Of a stretch of DNA of 64,000 nucleotides, positions 26,112-34,909 are shown in pieces. How positions within the stretch are numbered: position 1 is the first letter of the stretch; each line of letters begins with the position of its first letter. A model generated the notes under the pieces. That model was given only the letters and a program-made list of their open reading frames with translations, was not told the origin of the DNA and ran no database searches. A program made the position numbers and the translations under genes. Source of the DNA: Microbacterium dauci (lineage in GTDB: Bacteria > Actinomycetota > Actinomycetes > Actinomycetales > Microbacteriaceae); contig NZ_JASJND010000001.1 of assembly GCF_030065535.1 (NCBI RefSeq), positions 310,001-374,000 of the forward strand, written 5' to 3'.

Positions 26112-28148
26112 TCAGGCGGTGGGAGGTTCCTCCGTTTCGACACCGTCGTCGTGCGCCTGCTCGAACTGCGAACGGTAGAGCCGGAAGTAGGCCCCTTCGC
26201 GAGCGATCAGTTCGTCGTGGGTGCCCTGCTCGACGATGTCGCCGTGCTCCATGACGAGGATGAGGTCCGCGTCGCGGATGGTCGACAGCCGGTGCGCGAT
26301 CACGAACGACGTACGTCCCTCGCGGAGCGCTGCCATCGCGTGCTGCAGCAGCAGCTCGGTGCGGGTGTCGACCGACGAGGTCGCCTCGTCGAGGATCAGC
26401 ACCGCCGGCTGCGCCACGAAGGCGCGCGCGATCGTGATGAGCTGCTTCTCGCCCGCCGACACGTTCGACGCGTCCTCGTCGAGCAGCGTGTCGTAGCCGT
26501 CGGGCAGCGAGTGCACGAACCGGTCGACGCGCGTCGCGACGGCGGCATCCACGATCTCGTCGTCGGTCGCCGTCGCCCGGCCGTACCGGATGTTCTCGCG
26601 GATCGTGCCGGCGAACAGCCACGGGTCCTGCAGCACCATGCCGGTGCGCGAGCGGACGTCGTCGCGGGTGAGCCGGGAGATGTCCTGCCCGTCGAGCAGG
26701 ATGCGCCCGCCGTCGAGCTCGTAGAACCGCATCAGCAGGTTGACCAGCGTCGTCTTGCCGGCGCCGGTCGGCCCCACGATGGCGACCGTCTGCCCGGGCT
26801 CGACCCGGAACGACAGGTCGGAGATGAGCGGGTGCTCGGGCGTGTACGAGAACTTGACGTGCTCGAACTCGATGACGCCCTGCCCGCCCTGCAGCGCCGG
26901 CGCGTCGTCCGCGTCGGGGTCCTGCTCGTCGGCGTCGAGCAGCTCGAAGACACGCTCGGCCGACGCCGTGCCCGACTGGACGACGGCGGCCATGCCGCCG
27001 AGCTCCGACAGCGGCTGCGTGAACTGCTGCGAGTACTGGATGAAGGCCTGCACGTCACCGAGACGGAGCTGCCCGCTCGCGACCATGAGGCCACCGAGCA
27101 CGGCGATGCCGACGTAGGTGAGGCTGCCGACGAAGGTCATGCTCGGCATGATCATGCCCGACAGGAACTGCGCCTTGAACGCCGCCTGGTAGAGCTCCTC
27201 GTTCTCGGCCTCGAACTTCTCGCGGGCGTCGGCCTCGCGGCCGAACACGCGCACGAGCGAGTGGCCCGAGAACGACTCCTCGACGCGGGCGTTGAGGCGG
27301 CCGACCTTGCGCCACTGCACGCCGAAGGCCTTCTGCGACTGCGGACCGATGATGCCGAAGATCACGGCCATGAGCGGCAGCGCGATGAGTGCGACGATCG
27401 CGAGCTGCCACGAGATCGAGAACATCATGATGAGGACGCCGACCACCGTGAGCATCGCGGTGAGCGCGCCGGAGAGCGACTGCTGCATCGTCTGGGTGAT
27501 GTTGTCGATGTCATTCGTGACGCGCGAGATCAGCTCGCCGCGCTGCACCTTGTCGAAGTGCGACAGCGGCAGGCGGTTGAGCTTCGCCTCGACCTCTTCA
27601 CGGAGGCGCCACATCGTGCGGACCATGATCACGTTGATGACGTAGCCCTGCAGCCAGCCGAGCACAGCGGATGCCACATAGATGATGAGCACCCACATGA
27701 TGACGACGCGGAGGGCGTCGAAGTCGACGCCGACCCCGGGCGCGTAGTTCTGCATCGCCGAGACGATGTTCGCGAACTCGTCCTGCCCGGCGTCGCGGAG
27801 CGCCTCGACCGTCTGGTCCTGCGACAGCCCCCGGAACGCGGGTTGCCCGCCGATCGCGAGCGAGACCACGCCCTCGAAGATGAGGTTCGTGGCCTCGCCG
27901 AGCACCTTCGGTGCGATGACGGCGAGCACGACGCTGATCGCGCCACCGAGCGAGACGAGGGCGAAGATCCACTTGTACGGCGCGAGCAGACCGATCATCC
28001 GCGCGAAGCTCGGCCCGAACTTCGAGGCCTTACCAGGCGCGACGGAATCCCAGTCGCCGCTGTTCAGACGAGCCTGTTCAGCGAGCTCCTGTTCGTACAG
28101 CTCGTCTTCGGTGAGCTCGGGTGCCACCGCGGTCTCCTTGGCGCTCAC
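26112..28148 (-). CDS. ABC exporter half-transporter, subunit with consensus catalytic residues
   Basis: A 678-residue type IV ABC exporter subunit: six membrane helices (residues about 60-380) then a nucleotide-binding domain with Walker A GPTGAGKTT, Walker B ILDEATSSVDTR including the catalytic Glu, and H-loop IAHRLST. The signature is non-canonical (NVSAGEKQ for LSGGQ). An acidic N-terminal extension of about 40 residues precedes the first helix. The GTG start overlaps the upstream partner's stop (GTGA). Together they form a heterodimer of the LmrCD/TM287-288 type that exports lipids or drugs. It abuts the MDR gene stop with no gap. Confidence 0.95.
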   Translation of the reverse strand: MSAKETAVAPELTEDELYEQELAEQARLNSGDWDSVAPGKASKFGPSFARMIGLLAPYKWIFALVSLGGAISVVLAVIAPKVLGEATNLIFEGVVSLAIGGQPAFRGLSQDQTVEALRDAGQDEFANIVSAMQNYAPGVGVDFDALRVVIMWVLIIYVASAVLGWLQGYVINVIMVRTMWRLREEVEAKLNRLPLSHFDKVQRGELISRVTNDIDNITQTMQQSLSGALTAMLTVVGVLIMMFSISWQLAIVALIALPLMAVIFGIIGPQSQKAFGVQWRKVGRLNARVEESFSGHSLVRVFGREADAREKFEAENEELYQAAFKAQFLSGMIMPSMTFVGSLTYVGIAVLGGLMVASGQLRLGDVQAFIQYSQQFTQPLSELGGMAAVVQSGTASAERVFELLDADEQDPDADDAPALQGGQGVIEFEHVKFSYTPEHPLISDLSFRVEPGQTVAIVGPTGAGKTTLVNLLMRFYELDGGRILLDGQDISRLTRDDVRSRTGMVLQDPWLFAGTIRENIRYGRATATDDEIVDAAVATRVDRFVHSLPDGYDTLLDEDASNVSAGEKQLITIARAFVAQPAVLILDEATSSVDTRTELLLQHAMAALREGRTSFVIAHRLSTIRDADLILVMEHGDIVEQGTHDELIAREGAYFRLYRSQFEQAHDDGVETEEPPTA

Positions 28149-29902
28149 GCGTCCACTCCCAACTGCGACTCGACGATCTCGCGGTAGGTCTCGCTCGTGG
28201 CGAGGAGTTCGTCATGGGTGCCGAGGCCGACCATCTTGCCGTCCTCGAGAACGACGATCCGATCGGCGTCGGTAATCGTCGAGATGCGCTGCGCGACGAC
28301 GATCTTGGTGACGTGGGGGAGCTCCCGCCAGAGGGCTTGCCGCAACCTGGCATCCGTCGTCAGATCGAGTGCCGAGAACGAGTCGTCGAAGATGAGCACT
28401 TGCGGCTGGTGGACGATCGCGCGGGCGATCGAGAGTCGCTGGCGCTGGCCGCCCGAGACGTTCGTGCCACCCTGCGCGATGCGTCCGCCGAGCTGGTGGT
28501 CCATCTCTTCGACGAAGTCGCGGCCCTGCGCGATCTCGAGGGCGTGCCAGAGGTCGTCGTCGGTGGCATCCTCACGGCCGAACCGGAGGTTCGAGGCGAC
28601 GGTGCCGGTGAACAGGAAGGGGCGCTGCGGCACGAGCCCGAGGCCCTTCCACAGTTCGTCGAGGTCGGCATCGCGCACGTCGACGCCGGCGACCTGCACC
28701 GAGCCGCCGGTGACGTCGAACAGTCGGGGGATGAGCGACACGAGCGTCGTCTTGCCCGACCCCGTCGATCCGACGATGGCGACCGTCTCGCCCGGGTCGG
28801 CACGGAAGCTGATGCCCTGCAGCACGGGGGCGTCCGCACCCGGGTAGGTGAACTCGACGTCGTCGAACACGACCGCACCGGGGGCGGGGAAGGCGGACAC
28901 CGGGTTCGCGGGTCGCGGCAGCGACCCTTCGACGTCCAGGACCTCGCCGATGCGGTCGGCCGACACGGCCGCGCGCGGGATCATGATCGTCATGAAGGTG
29001 GCCATGAGCACACCCATGAGGATCTGTCCGATGTACTGCATGAAGGCGAAGAGGGTGCCGATCTCGACGTTCCCCTCGTCGACCTGGATGCCGCCGAACC
29101 AGATGACGCCGACAACCGTGACGTTCAGCACCAGCATCGCGAGCGGGAACATGAGGACGAACAGCGACCCGACTTTGCGGCCGACGATCATGATGTCGGT
29201 GTTGGCGCCGCGGAAGCGCTCCTCCTCGATGCGCTCGCGGACGAACGCGCGCACCACGCGGACGCCGGTGAGCTGCTCGCGCATGATGCGGTTCACGTTG
29301 TCGAGCTTCACCTGGTAGCTGCGGAACAGCGGCACCATGCGGCTGATGATGACGATGCCGATGATGAGCAGGGCCGGCACCGAGACGCCGATGAGCCAGC
29401 TGAGCCCGACGTCCTGCTGCAGCGCCATGATGATGCCGCCGATGGCGAGCAGCGGAGCGGTGACGAGCATCGTCGCGCCCATCATCGCGAGCATCTGCAC
29501 CTGCTGCACGTCGTTGGTGTTGCGGGTGATGAGCGAGCCCGCGCCGAACTGCGTGACTTCTCGTTCGGAGAAGCCGCTGACCTTCTCGAAGACGTCGCCG
29601 CGGATGTCGCGGCCCACGGCCATCGCGGCGCGCGCCGCGAAGAAGGTCGCGATGACGGATGCCACGATCTGCCCGAGCGCGATGACGAGCATGAGCACGC
29701 CGTGCGACCAGATGTAGTCGATGTCGCCGGCGGTCACACCGTTGTCGATGATGTCCGCGTTGAGACGGGGGAGGTAGAGCGCGGCCATGGCCGACGCGAA
29801 CTGGAAGACGAGGACGCCGATGAGCAGCCAGCGGTACCGGGACAGATACCGCACGAGGAGGGTCCAGAGCATAGGAATCAGCGTGCCACCGGGCTCCGAC
29901 AT
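28145..29902 (-). CDS. ABC exporter half-transporter, subunit with degenerate catalytic residues
   Basis: A 585-residue partner of the downstream exporter. Six helices (residues about 10-300), Walker A GSTGSGKTT, canonical signature NVSGGQRQR, but Walker B IFDDSFSALD (Asp for the catalytic Glu) and a Gln at the H-loop (VAQRIST). Combined with the poor signature of the partner, one composite ATP site is consensus and the other degenerate, the known design of heterodimeric exporters. ATG at 29902 has GGGGAGG upstream; ATG at 29872 is an alternative. Cargo unknown. Confidence 0.95.
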   Translation of the reverse strand: MSEPGGTLIPMLWTLLVRYLSRYRWLLIGVLVFQFASAMAALYLPRLNADIIDNGVTAGDIDYIWSHGVLMLVIALGQIVASVIATFFAARAAMAVGRDIRGDVFEKVSGFSEREVTQFGAGSLITRNTNDVQQVQMLAMMGATMLVTAPLLAIGGIIMALQQDVGLSWLIGVSVPALLIIGIVIISRMVPLFRSYQVKLDNVNRIMREQLTGVRVVRAFVRERIEEERFRGANTDIMIVGRKVGSLFVLMFPLAMLVLNVTVVGVIWFGGIQVDEGNVEIGTLFAFMQYIGQILMGVLMATFMTIMIPRAAVSADRIGEVLDVEGSLPRPANPVSAFPAPGAVVFDDVEFTYPGADAPVLQGISFRADPGETVAIVGSTGSGKTTLVSLIPRLFDVTGGSVQVAGVDVRDADLDELWKGLGLVPQRPFLFTGTVASNLRFGREDATDDDLWHALEIAQGRDFVEEMDHQLGGRIAQGGTNVSGGQRQRLSIARAIVHQPQVLIFDDSFSALDLTTDARLRQALWRELPHVTKIVVAQRISTITDADRIVVLEDGKMVGLGTHDELLATSETYREIVESQLGVDA

Positions 29903-29961
29903 CCGCCTCCCCCTGGGGGTGGATTCGGGCGGTGTCCGCTGACGGCGTAGCGGCCTCGCCC

Positions 29962-29967
29962 TAGGAT
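29962..29967 (+). promoter_or_regulatory. -10 element TAGGAT, leaderless start
   Basis: TAGGAT, 6-base spacer, GTG at 29974. An in-frame GTG at 29968 would start directly after the -10 and is unlikely. Confidence 0.55.
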
Positions 29968-29973
29968 GTGGCC

Positions 29974-30657
29974 GTGACCGCGCCCGAGCCTCCTGCCGAG
30001 CAGCCGCCCGCGGCGCCGGCGCCCCGGAAGCGCGGAGCGTGGGTCGGGACGATCACCGACAAGGTGCCGACCGGCTGGCTCACCGGCATCCTGCTCGTCC
30101 CATTCCTCGCGATCACCGCGGCGTTCGGCGGACTGAACGCGGTCGCCGCGCCCGCGATCCCGGAGATCTCGCCGGGCGACACGCATGACAGCGGTCCGTT
30201 CGACCTGACCGTCGAGCGTGCGGTGCTCATCGACGAGCTCCAGGGATCGGGTGCCTCCCCCGAGGAGGGGCAGCGCGTCCTGGCGCTCGTCGTCACCGCC
30301 GAGAACACCTGGGACCGGGCGTTCGGCTCGTACGCGACGAACGGCGTGACCGGTGCGTTGGCGATCCCGGCACTCGGCGAGGGTGCTGCACCGGTCGCGG
30401 TCGCGCGCCTCGACGATGCGACGGGTTCGCCGTTCTTGCAGCCGGGGATGCCGGTTGAACTCATCGTCACGTGGGTGGTGGATGCCGGTGCGTATACGGA
30501 CGGCGACGAGATCGCGCTCGAGATCCGCGACTTCACCCTGTCCGTGGGGCAATTCATCACCGCCGGCGAGGACTGGGGATATCCGGTCCTCGGAGCGACG
30601 CTCGCGGTCCCCGTCACCGACGTCGGTGCGGGCGCGGATGCGGAGGCGGACGGATGA
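29974..30657 (+). CDS. Membrane-anchored protein of unknown function, first of a three-gene operon
   Basis: A 227-residue protein with a Pro/Ala-rich cytoplasmic N-terminus (about 20 residues), a single membrane segment near residues 38-62 (WLTGILLVPFLAITAAF) and an exported beta-rich domain with DLTVERAVLIDEL, VLALVVTAENTWDRAFG and a conserved-looking GMPVELIVTWVVDAG. The layout resembles DUF4352-like Ig domains, but I cannot assign a family. It overlaps the next gene by 4 bases (ATGA). Divergent from the ABC exporter by 71 bases, so a functional link to export is possible but unproven. Confidence 0.75.
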   Translation: MTAPEPPAEQPPAAPAPRKRGAWVGTITDKVPTGWLTGILLVPFLAITAAFGGLNAVAAPAIPEISPGDTHDSGPFDLTVERAVLIDELQGSGASPEEGQRVLALVVTAENTWDRAFGSYATNGVTGALAIPALGEGAAPVAVARLDDATGSPFLQPGMPVELIVTWVVDAGAYTDGDEIALEIRDFTLSVGQFITAGEDWGYPVLGATLAVPVTDVGAGADAEADG

Positions 30658-31199
30658 AGCCGCGGCTCGTCTGGTCGATCGGCGTGGGTCTGCTCGCCGT
30701 GGCGTGGATCGTCGTCGCGATCACTCCGGTGGAGGCGGATGCGGAGCGACCGTTCGCGGTCGCGGCATCCGTCGACGAGCCCGCGACGGCGCGGACGTTC
30801 ACCGTGACGCTCTCGAATATGCGGCTCGGCGCAGCCGCGACCGACCCGCGTGGGTGGACGGCAGAGGGGACGTGGCTGCTCGTAGATATCGAGGCGGAGG
30901 CCCGACGCGAAGAAGCCCGTGTCGCACTGCGCTCCGCGTGGCTCGAGCTCGACGGCATCCGGTACCGCGCCAGCGAGCGCCCGCAGTCCTTCCTCGGTAC
31001 GGCGCTGGCGGTCGGGCTGCCGAAGTCGGGGACCCTCGCCTTCGAGCTCCCCGGCGACATTGCCGATGCGAAGGGTGTGATCGAGCTCGCGACCGTCACC
31101 GAGACGCGTCTCGACGCGATCGTGACGCTCCCGGTCGACTTCGGCGCGCTCGAGCGTCAGCAGACCGTGGAGTTGGCACCGACGGAGTGGGCGCGATGA
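30654..31199 (+). CDS. Membrane-anchored protein of unknown function, second of operon
   Basis: A 181-residue protein with an uncleaved signal anchor (residues 5-26, LVWSIGVGLLAVAWIVVAI) and an exported beta-rich domain: FTVTLSNMRLGAA, WLLVDIEAEARRE, LELDGIRYRASERP, LAFELPGDIADA. Pattern matches the first gene product (variable strand, 'lifetime of ligand' type loops, then a functional strand pair), so the two are probably paralogues. Coupled by ATGA overlaps at both ends. No enzymatic motif seen. Confidence 0.75.
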   Translation: MKPRLVWSIGVGLLAVAWIVVAITPVEADAERPFAVAASVDEPATARTFTVTLSNMRLGAAATDPRGWTAEGTWLLVDIEAEARREEARVALRSAWLELDGIRYRASERPQSFLGTALAVGLPKSGTLAFELPGDIADAKGVIELATVTETRLDAIVTLPVDFGALERQQTVELAPTEWAR

Positions 31200-31732
31200 G
31201 CGGGTGGTGGCGGCGCAATCGGGTCGCCGCCTCCGCCGTGGTGCTCCTCCTCCCGGTCACTCTTCTCGGGATCGGGGGGTGGGACTGGTGGTCTGCGAAC
31301 TACGGGAGGCCGGTCGTCCCGGTGACTGCGGCCGAAGGTGAGGCGATCGAGTTCGGCGGCATCACCTGGGGGCCGGCGGTCGCGAACGTCCTCACGCCGT
31401 CCGCCGACGCGAACGTCCCGTCGGGAGCGAGACTCGTCGAAGTCGACATCCCGGTCGACCGCCACGGCCAGAACACCGGGTGCTCGATCACCGCATTGAA
31501 GGAAGTGGGCGGGGCCGAGCGCGAGTGGAGCACGGACGCTTCGGATGCGGATTGGGACTACCGCAAGCGGACGATTTGCCCGGTCGACCCGACCGACGAG
31601 TCATACCCCGCCGGAGCGTTCCGCATCGAGGTGCCGTTCATCGTCCCCGCCGATGCCGCCGGTCCGTTCGTCGTCGAGGTCGTGCTCCTCGACGAGCTGC
31701 CGCGCGTCCTGCGACTCGAGGTCGTTCCCTGA
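31196..31732 (+). CDS. Membrane-anchored protein of unknown function, third of operon
   Basis: A 178-residue protein with a signal anchor (residues about 10-28, AASAVVLLLPVTLLGIGGW) and an exported domain with two Cys (NTGCSITAL, KRTICPVD) likely disulfide-bonded. ARLVEVDIPVDRHG and FRIEVPFIVPADAAGPFVVE echo the strand pattern of the two upstream products. Starts in the previous stop (ATGA). Its last 132 bases overlap the 3' end of the convergent membrane-protein gene on the other strand. Confidence 0.72.
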   Translation: MSGWWRRNRVAASAVVLLLPVTLLGIGGWDWWSANYGRPVVPVTAAEGEAIEFGGITWGPAVANVLTPSADANVPSGARLVEVDIPVDRHGQNTGCSITALKEVGGAEREWSTDASDADWDYRKRTICPVDPTDESYPAGAFRIEVPFIVPADAAGPFVVEVVLLDELPRVLRLEVVP

Positions 31733-32953
31733 CGGTGCGGCCGGCGCGCCGATCAGTGCACCGACCGTCGCGTCGTACGCGCTCGCGATGACCACGGTGC
31801 GGATCGGCTCGATCACGATTGGGACGAGCATGAGCACCGCGACGCCGAACACCCGCCAGAACTCGTAGAAGTCCTGCGGGCCGATAAGCCGGATCAGCCC
31901 GAACCGCAGCCATTGCTCCCCGAGGATCACGAGCCAGTACGCGAGGACGTAGCCGCCGATGAGGATCGGCCCGCTCCGCCACATGAGGACCATCGCCCGC
32001 CACACCGGGACGAACCGCGATCCGGCGCGGGCGCCGAGGTCGTTCAGGCGTCGCCGCAGCCGCTGCGGGACCGTGCCGTAGCGCTCTCGCGCGCGCTCGA
32101 CGAGCTCACCGCGCCACTGCACGCCCTGTGGCGCGACGGCTTGGCCGTACACGATGCCCGCGATGGCGAGCCACGCGAGCGGCACGCCCAGGAGTCCGCC
32201 CAGCTCTCCGAGCAGCCATCCGATGCCGTCCCAGGCCCACCCGAGCGGGGCGAACAGATCGCCGACCCACGCGCGCGCGTCGCCGAGCCAGCTGATCGCC
32301 TGCCTCGAGTCGACCCACCCGGTCACCTGCCCGATCGCCTCGCCCACGAAGTACGCGGCGAGGAACACCCAGAGGCCTTCGAGGTATGTGGCCGCCAGCG
32401 CAGTCCAGCGGGGGAGTCTCGCGTGCCAGCGGGTCCACGCCCACCGGCCGGCGAACGCGAGCACGACGACGGCGATCGTCCACGGCTCCCACTCCAGCGC
32501 GTCGACCGTTCCGGCGGTGTCGGCATCGACACCGGTGACGATCTCCGTGAATTCGCGGCCGATCTTCACCTGGAGCGCGGTGTCCAGGTAGGCGGCGACG
32601 TCCTCGCGAAGGAAGCCGAGCGCCGCATAGACGGCGATGAAGGGGAGGACCGACGAGAGCATCGCGTCTCGGAAGGCCCGACGACGCTCGGCCCGTTCGG
32701 TCGGTGCGGGTGCGATGACGCCGAGCCGAACCATGCCGTCCCGGAGGACGAGGAACATCGCGACGACGCTGACGAGCTTCGCGAGGATTGCGAGCGGCAG
32801 GATCAGGATGCCGCCGAGCGCGCTGTACCCTCCGACGAATCCGGCGACCTCGAGCCCGACGTACCGGCCGAGCGTGCCGATGAGGAACCACGCGACGAGC
32901 GCAGGCCAGTGCGCGACCAGGAGCCGCCCCGCCATCACGATCACCGCGCGCAC
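31601..32953 (-). CDS. Polytopic membrane protein of unknown function
   Basis: A 450-residue protein with about seven predicted helices: near 8-30, 40-62 (YSALGGILILPLAILAKLVS), 93-113, 165-182, 205-222, 258-278, 320-345 and 365-395. GTG at 32953 is fixed by a leaderless -10 six bases upstream. The last 43 residues (LESQDARQLVEEHDLDDE onward) are antisense to the neighbouring gene and are hydrophilic and low in pattern, so this tail is probably unconstrained. I do not recognise the family; glycerophosphoryl phosphodiesterase-type membrane domains look similar but no catalytic domain is present. Confidence 0.75.
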   Translation of the reverse strand: MRAVIVMAGRLLVAHWPALVAWFLIGTLGRYVGLEVAGFVGGYSALGGILILPLAILAKLVSVVAMFLVLRDGMVRLGVIAPAPTERAERRRAFRDAMLSSVLPFIAVYAALGFLREDVAAYLDTALQVKIGREFTEIVTGVDADTAGTVDALEWEPWTIAVVVLAFAGRWAWTRWHARLPRWTALAATYLEGLWVFLAAYFVGEAIGQVTGWVDSRQAISWLGDARAWVGDLFAPLGWAWDGIGWLLGELGGLLGVPLAWLAIAGIVYGQAVAPQGVQWRGELVERARERYGTVPQRLRRRLNDLGARAGSRFVPVWRAMVLMWRSGPILIGGYVLAYWLVILGEQWLRFGLIRLIGPQDFYEFWRVFGVAVLMLVPIVIEPIRTVVIASAYDATVGALIGAPAAPSGNDLESQDARQLVEEHDLDDERTGGIGGDDERHLDAERSGGV

Positions 32954-32959
32954 GCTCTC

Positions 32960-32965
32960 ACCGTA
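32960..32965 (-). promoter_or_regulatory. -10 element TACGGT, leaderless start
   Basis: On the minus strand TACGGT is followed by a 6-base spacer and GTG at 32953. Confidence 0.55.
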
Positions 32966-33053
32966 GCGGGGTGGGTGCCGCGCGGCATCCGCTCGGAGCC
33001 GCGGCACGGGCGGCACAAGCGCCGTGAACACCGGAATTCCGGGGTGCTCGCGA

Positions 33054-33059
33054 TAGCGT
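33054..33059 (+). promoter_or_regulatory. -10 element TAGCGT for the MinD/ParA-like gene
   Basis: TAGCGT lies 50 bases before the ATG at 33109, predicting a short leader with the ribosome site AAAGGA. An in-frame GTG at 33064 is only 4 bases from the -10 and is less likely to be used. Confidence 0.5.
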
Positions 33060-33108
33060 GGGGGTGCGTCCCCCGGCCGAGGTCGGTCGGGTACGACGAA
33101 AGGACCCC

Positions 33109-34902
33109 ATGAGTACTGCCAGCGAAGCGCCGCACGTGCGCGCGCACGTCTCCGGCGAGACCGCGACCTTCACCGGCGTCGACGGGCACGACGAGACCTT
33201 CACCGCCGACGACGTCGACGGCCTCCGCCGGCTCATCGTCGATCGGGTCCGGACGGATGCCGCGACCTCCAACACGACGATCGAACTGCACACGTCCGGG
33301 GATCGTGGAGCCCACGAACTGCTCGTCGGCCCCGACGGTGAGCTCATCGCGATCTACGACGACCGCACCCTCACGCGAGCCGAGGTTCGCCAGCACGTGT
33401 GGTGGACGACCGACCCCGTCGTCACCGAGGATGACGATGTGGACGACGACGATGCACGCGACGCCGAGGTCGCGGGTGATGCGACGCAATTGGACCGCGC
33501 GGCGTCCGCTGTCGAGGCACCCGCTCGTTCGGGGTTCGATCCGGGCGACGACGACGACATCGACGAGGACACCTTCACATCGGTGAGCACGTCGTCGGTG
33601 AGCGTCCCGCAGTTCTTCCTGCCTGCGCCAGTGAACCTCGCCCGCGTCGACCCGCCCGCCGCAGAGTCCGATTCCGAGCCCGCCGCCGAGGCCGAACCCG
33701 AGCCGGACACCGCGGCGGAAGCGTCGGACGACTGGGCGGCGCCGCGTGTCACCGAGATCCCCGCCGACGGTCCCGTCGAGGTCCAGGACGACGAGTCCGT
33801 CGAGGTCGCTGCCGACCGTGCCGCACCATCGACGGTCGCGGCGTTCGCGCCGGACGTCCCCGGAGACGAGGCGCCCACCGCCGATACGATCGACGCGGCT
33901 CCCTCGCACTCTCCGATGAACTCCGGCATCGGCGACTCGCTCCCCGACGTGCCGATGACCGCGTCGACGGCGATCGCCGCCGACGCGATCGTTCGTCCCC
34001 GTTTCATCGAGCCCGCCCCCGAGCACCCCGCCACCGTCACCGGGTGGCGCGCGTTCTTCGCGAAGCTCGGCTTCCCGGTCGGGCCGTCGCAGGCCGAGCT
34101 CGAGCGAGCAGCGCGCGAGAAGGCGGTGTCGCGGCAGTGGGCCGGATGCCGCGCGATCGCCGTCGCCAACGGCAAGGGCGGCGTCGGCAAGACGATGACC
34201 ACGGCCGTCCTCTCCGCGGTCTTCGCGCGCCATGGCGGCGGCAACGTCCTCGCCTGGGACAACAACGACACCCGCGGCACGCTGGGCTGGCGCACCGAGC
34301 AGGGCGATTACGACTCAACCATCCGCGACCTGCTGCCGCACGCCCGGCAGCTGCTCGAAGCCACGGCATCCGTGTCGGACATCTCCCGCTTCGTGCACCA
34401 CCAGTCGATCGACCGCTACGACGTGCTCCGATCCAACCCCGAGCTGCTCGCGGCTGATCAGCGCATCACCACTGCGGACTTCGATCTGCTCGCGCAGGTC
34501 GCTGCCCGGTACTACCGCATGGTCATCTTCGATTCCGGCAACGACGAGTCGGCGGACCGCTGGCTGCGGATGATCGACTCGGCACATCAGCTCGTCGTGC
34601 CGACGCTCGCCGCTCCCGAATCGGCCGAGTCGGCGGCGCTCCTGCTCGACGCACTCCGCAAGCGCGACGCCCACTCGCGGCGCCTCGCCGAAGGCGCTGT
34701 CGTGATCGTCGGGCAGTCCGAGAAGTCCAGCGCGGCCGCCGTGCAGGAGATCGCCGCAGGGTTCGAGGGGCACGTCCGTGCGGTGCAGATCATCCCCTTC
34801 GATGACGCGCTGAAGGCGGGCCGCATCCGATACGACGCGCTGCAGCCCAAGACGCGGGACGCGTGGATGCGCGCCGCCGCGGCGGTTGCCGACGGGCTCT
34901 GA
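33109..34902 (+). CDS. MinD/ParA-like ATPase with long acidic N-terminal region
   Basis: A 597-residue protein. Residues 1-105 form a small folded domain (ETATFTGVDGHDETFTADDV; LLVGPDGELIAIYDD). Residues about 106-320 are acidic, Pro/Ala-rich and probably disordered. Residues about 345-597 are a SIMIBI ATPase with deviant Walker A NGKGGVGKTMTT, switch I LAWDNNDTRG, and VIFDSGNDES. This resembles ParA-like regulators and EspI-type proteins of actinobacteria; no ParB is near. GAAAGGA lies 5 bases before the ATG. Likely roles are positioning or regulation of a membrane or envelope machine. The gene after it encodes a coiled-coil protein. Confidence 0.82.
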   Translation: MSTASEAPHVRAHVSGETATFTGVDGHDETFTADDVDGLRRLIVDRVRTDAATSNTTIELHTSGDRGAHELLVGPDGELIAIYDDRTLTRAEVRQHVWWTTDPVVTEDDDVDDDDARDAEVAGDATQLDRAASAVEAPARSGFDPGDDDDIDEDTFTSVSTSSVSVPQFFLPAPVNLARVDPPAAESDSEPAAEAEPEPDTAAEASDDWAAPRVTEIPADGPVEVQDDESVEVAADRAAPSTVAAFAPDVPGDEAPTADTIDAAPSHSPMNSGIGDSLPDVPMTASTAIAADAIVRPRFIEPAPEHPATVTGWRAFFAKLGFPVGPSQAELERAAREKAVSRQWAGCRAIAVANGKGGVGKTMTTAVLSAVFARHGGGNVLAWDNNDTRGTLGWRTEQGDYDSTIRDLLPHARQLLEATASVSDISRFVHHQSIDRYDVLRSNPELLAADQRITTADFDLLAQVAARYYRMVIFDSGNDESADRWLRMIDSAHQLVVPTLAAPESAESAALLLDALRKRDAHSRRLAEGAVVIVGQSEKSSAAAVQEIAAGFEGHVRAVQIIPFDDALKAGRIRYDALQPKTRDAWMRAAAAVADGL

Positions 34903-34909
34903 TCCGCGC

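Noticed and set aside
26151..29950. Long plus-strand open frames (678 and 609 codons) opposite the ABC exporter genes
   Set aside because: Low-complexity Arg/Glu/Asp/His composition is the antisense of membrane and ATPase coding; no family pattern.
33064..33108. GTG at 33064 as a leaderless start of the MinD/ParA-like gene
   Set aside because: Only 4 bases follow the -10, while ATG 33109 has a good AAAGGA ribosome site.
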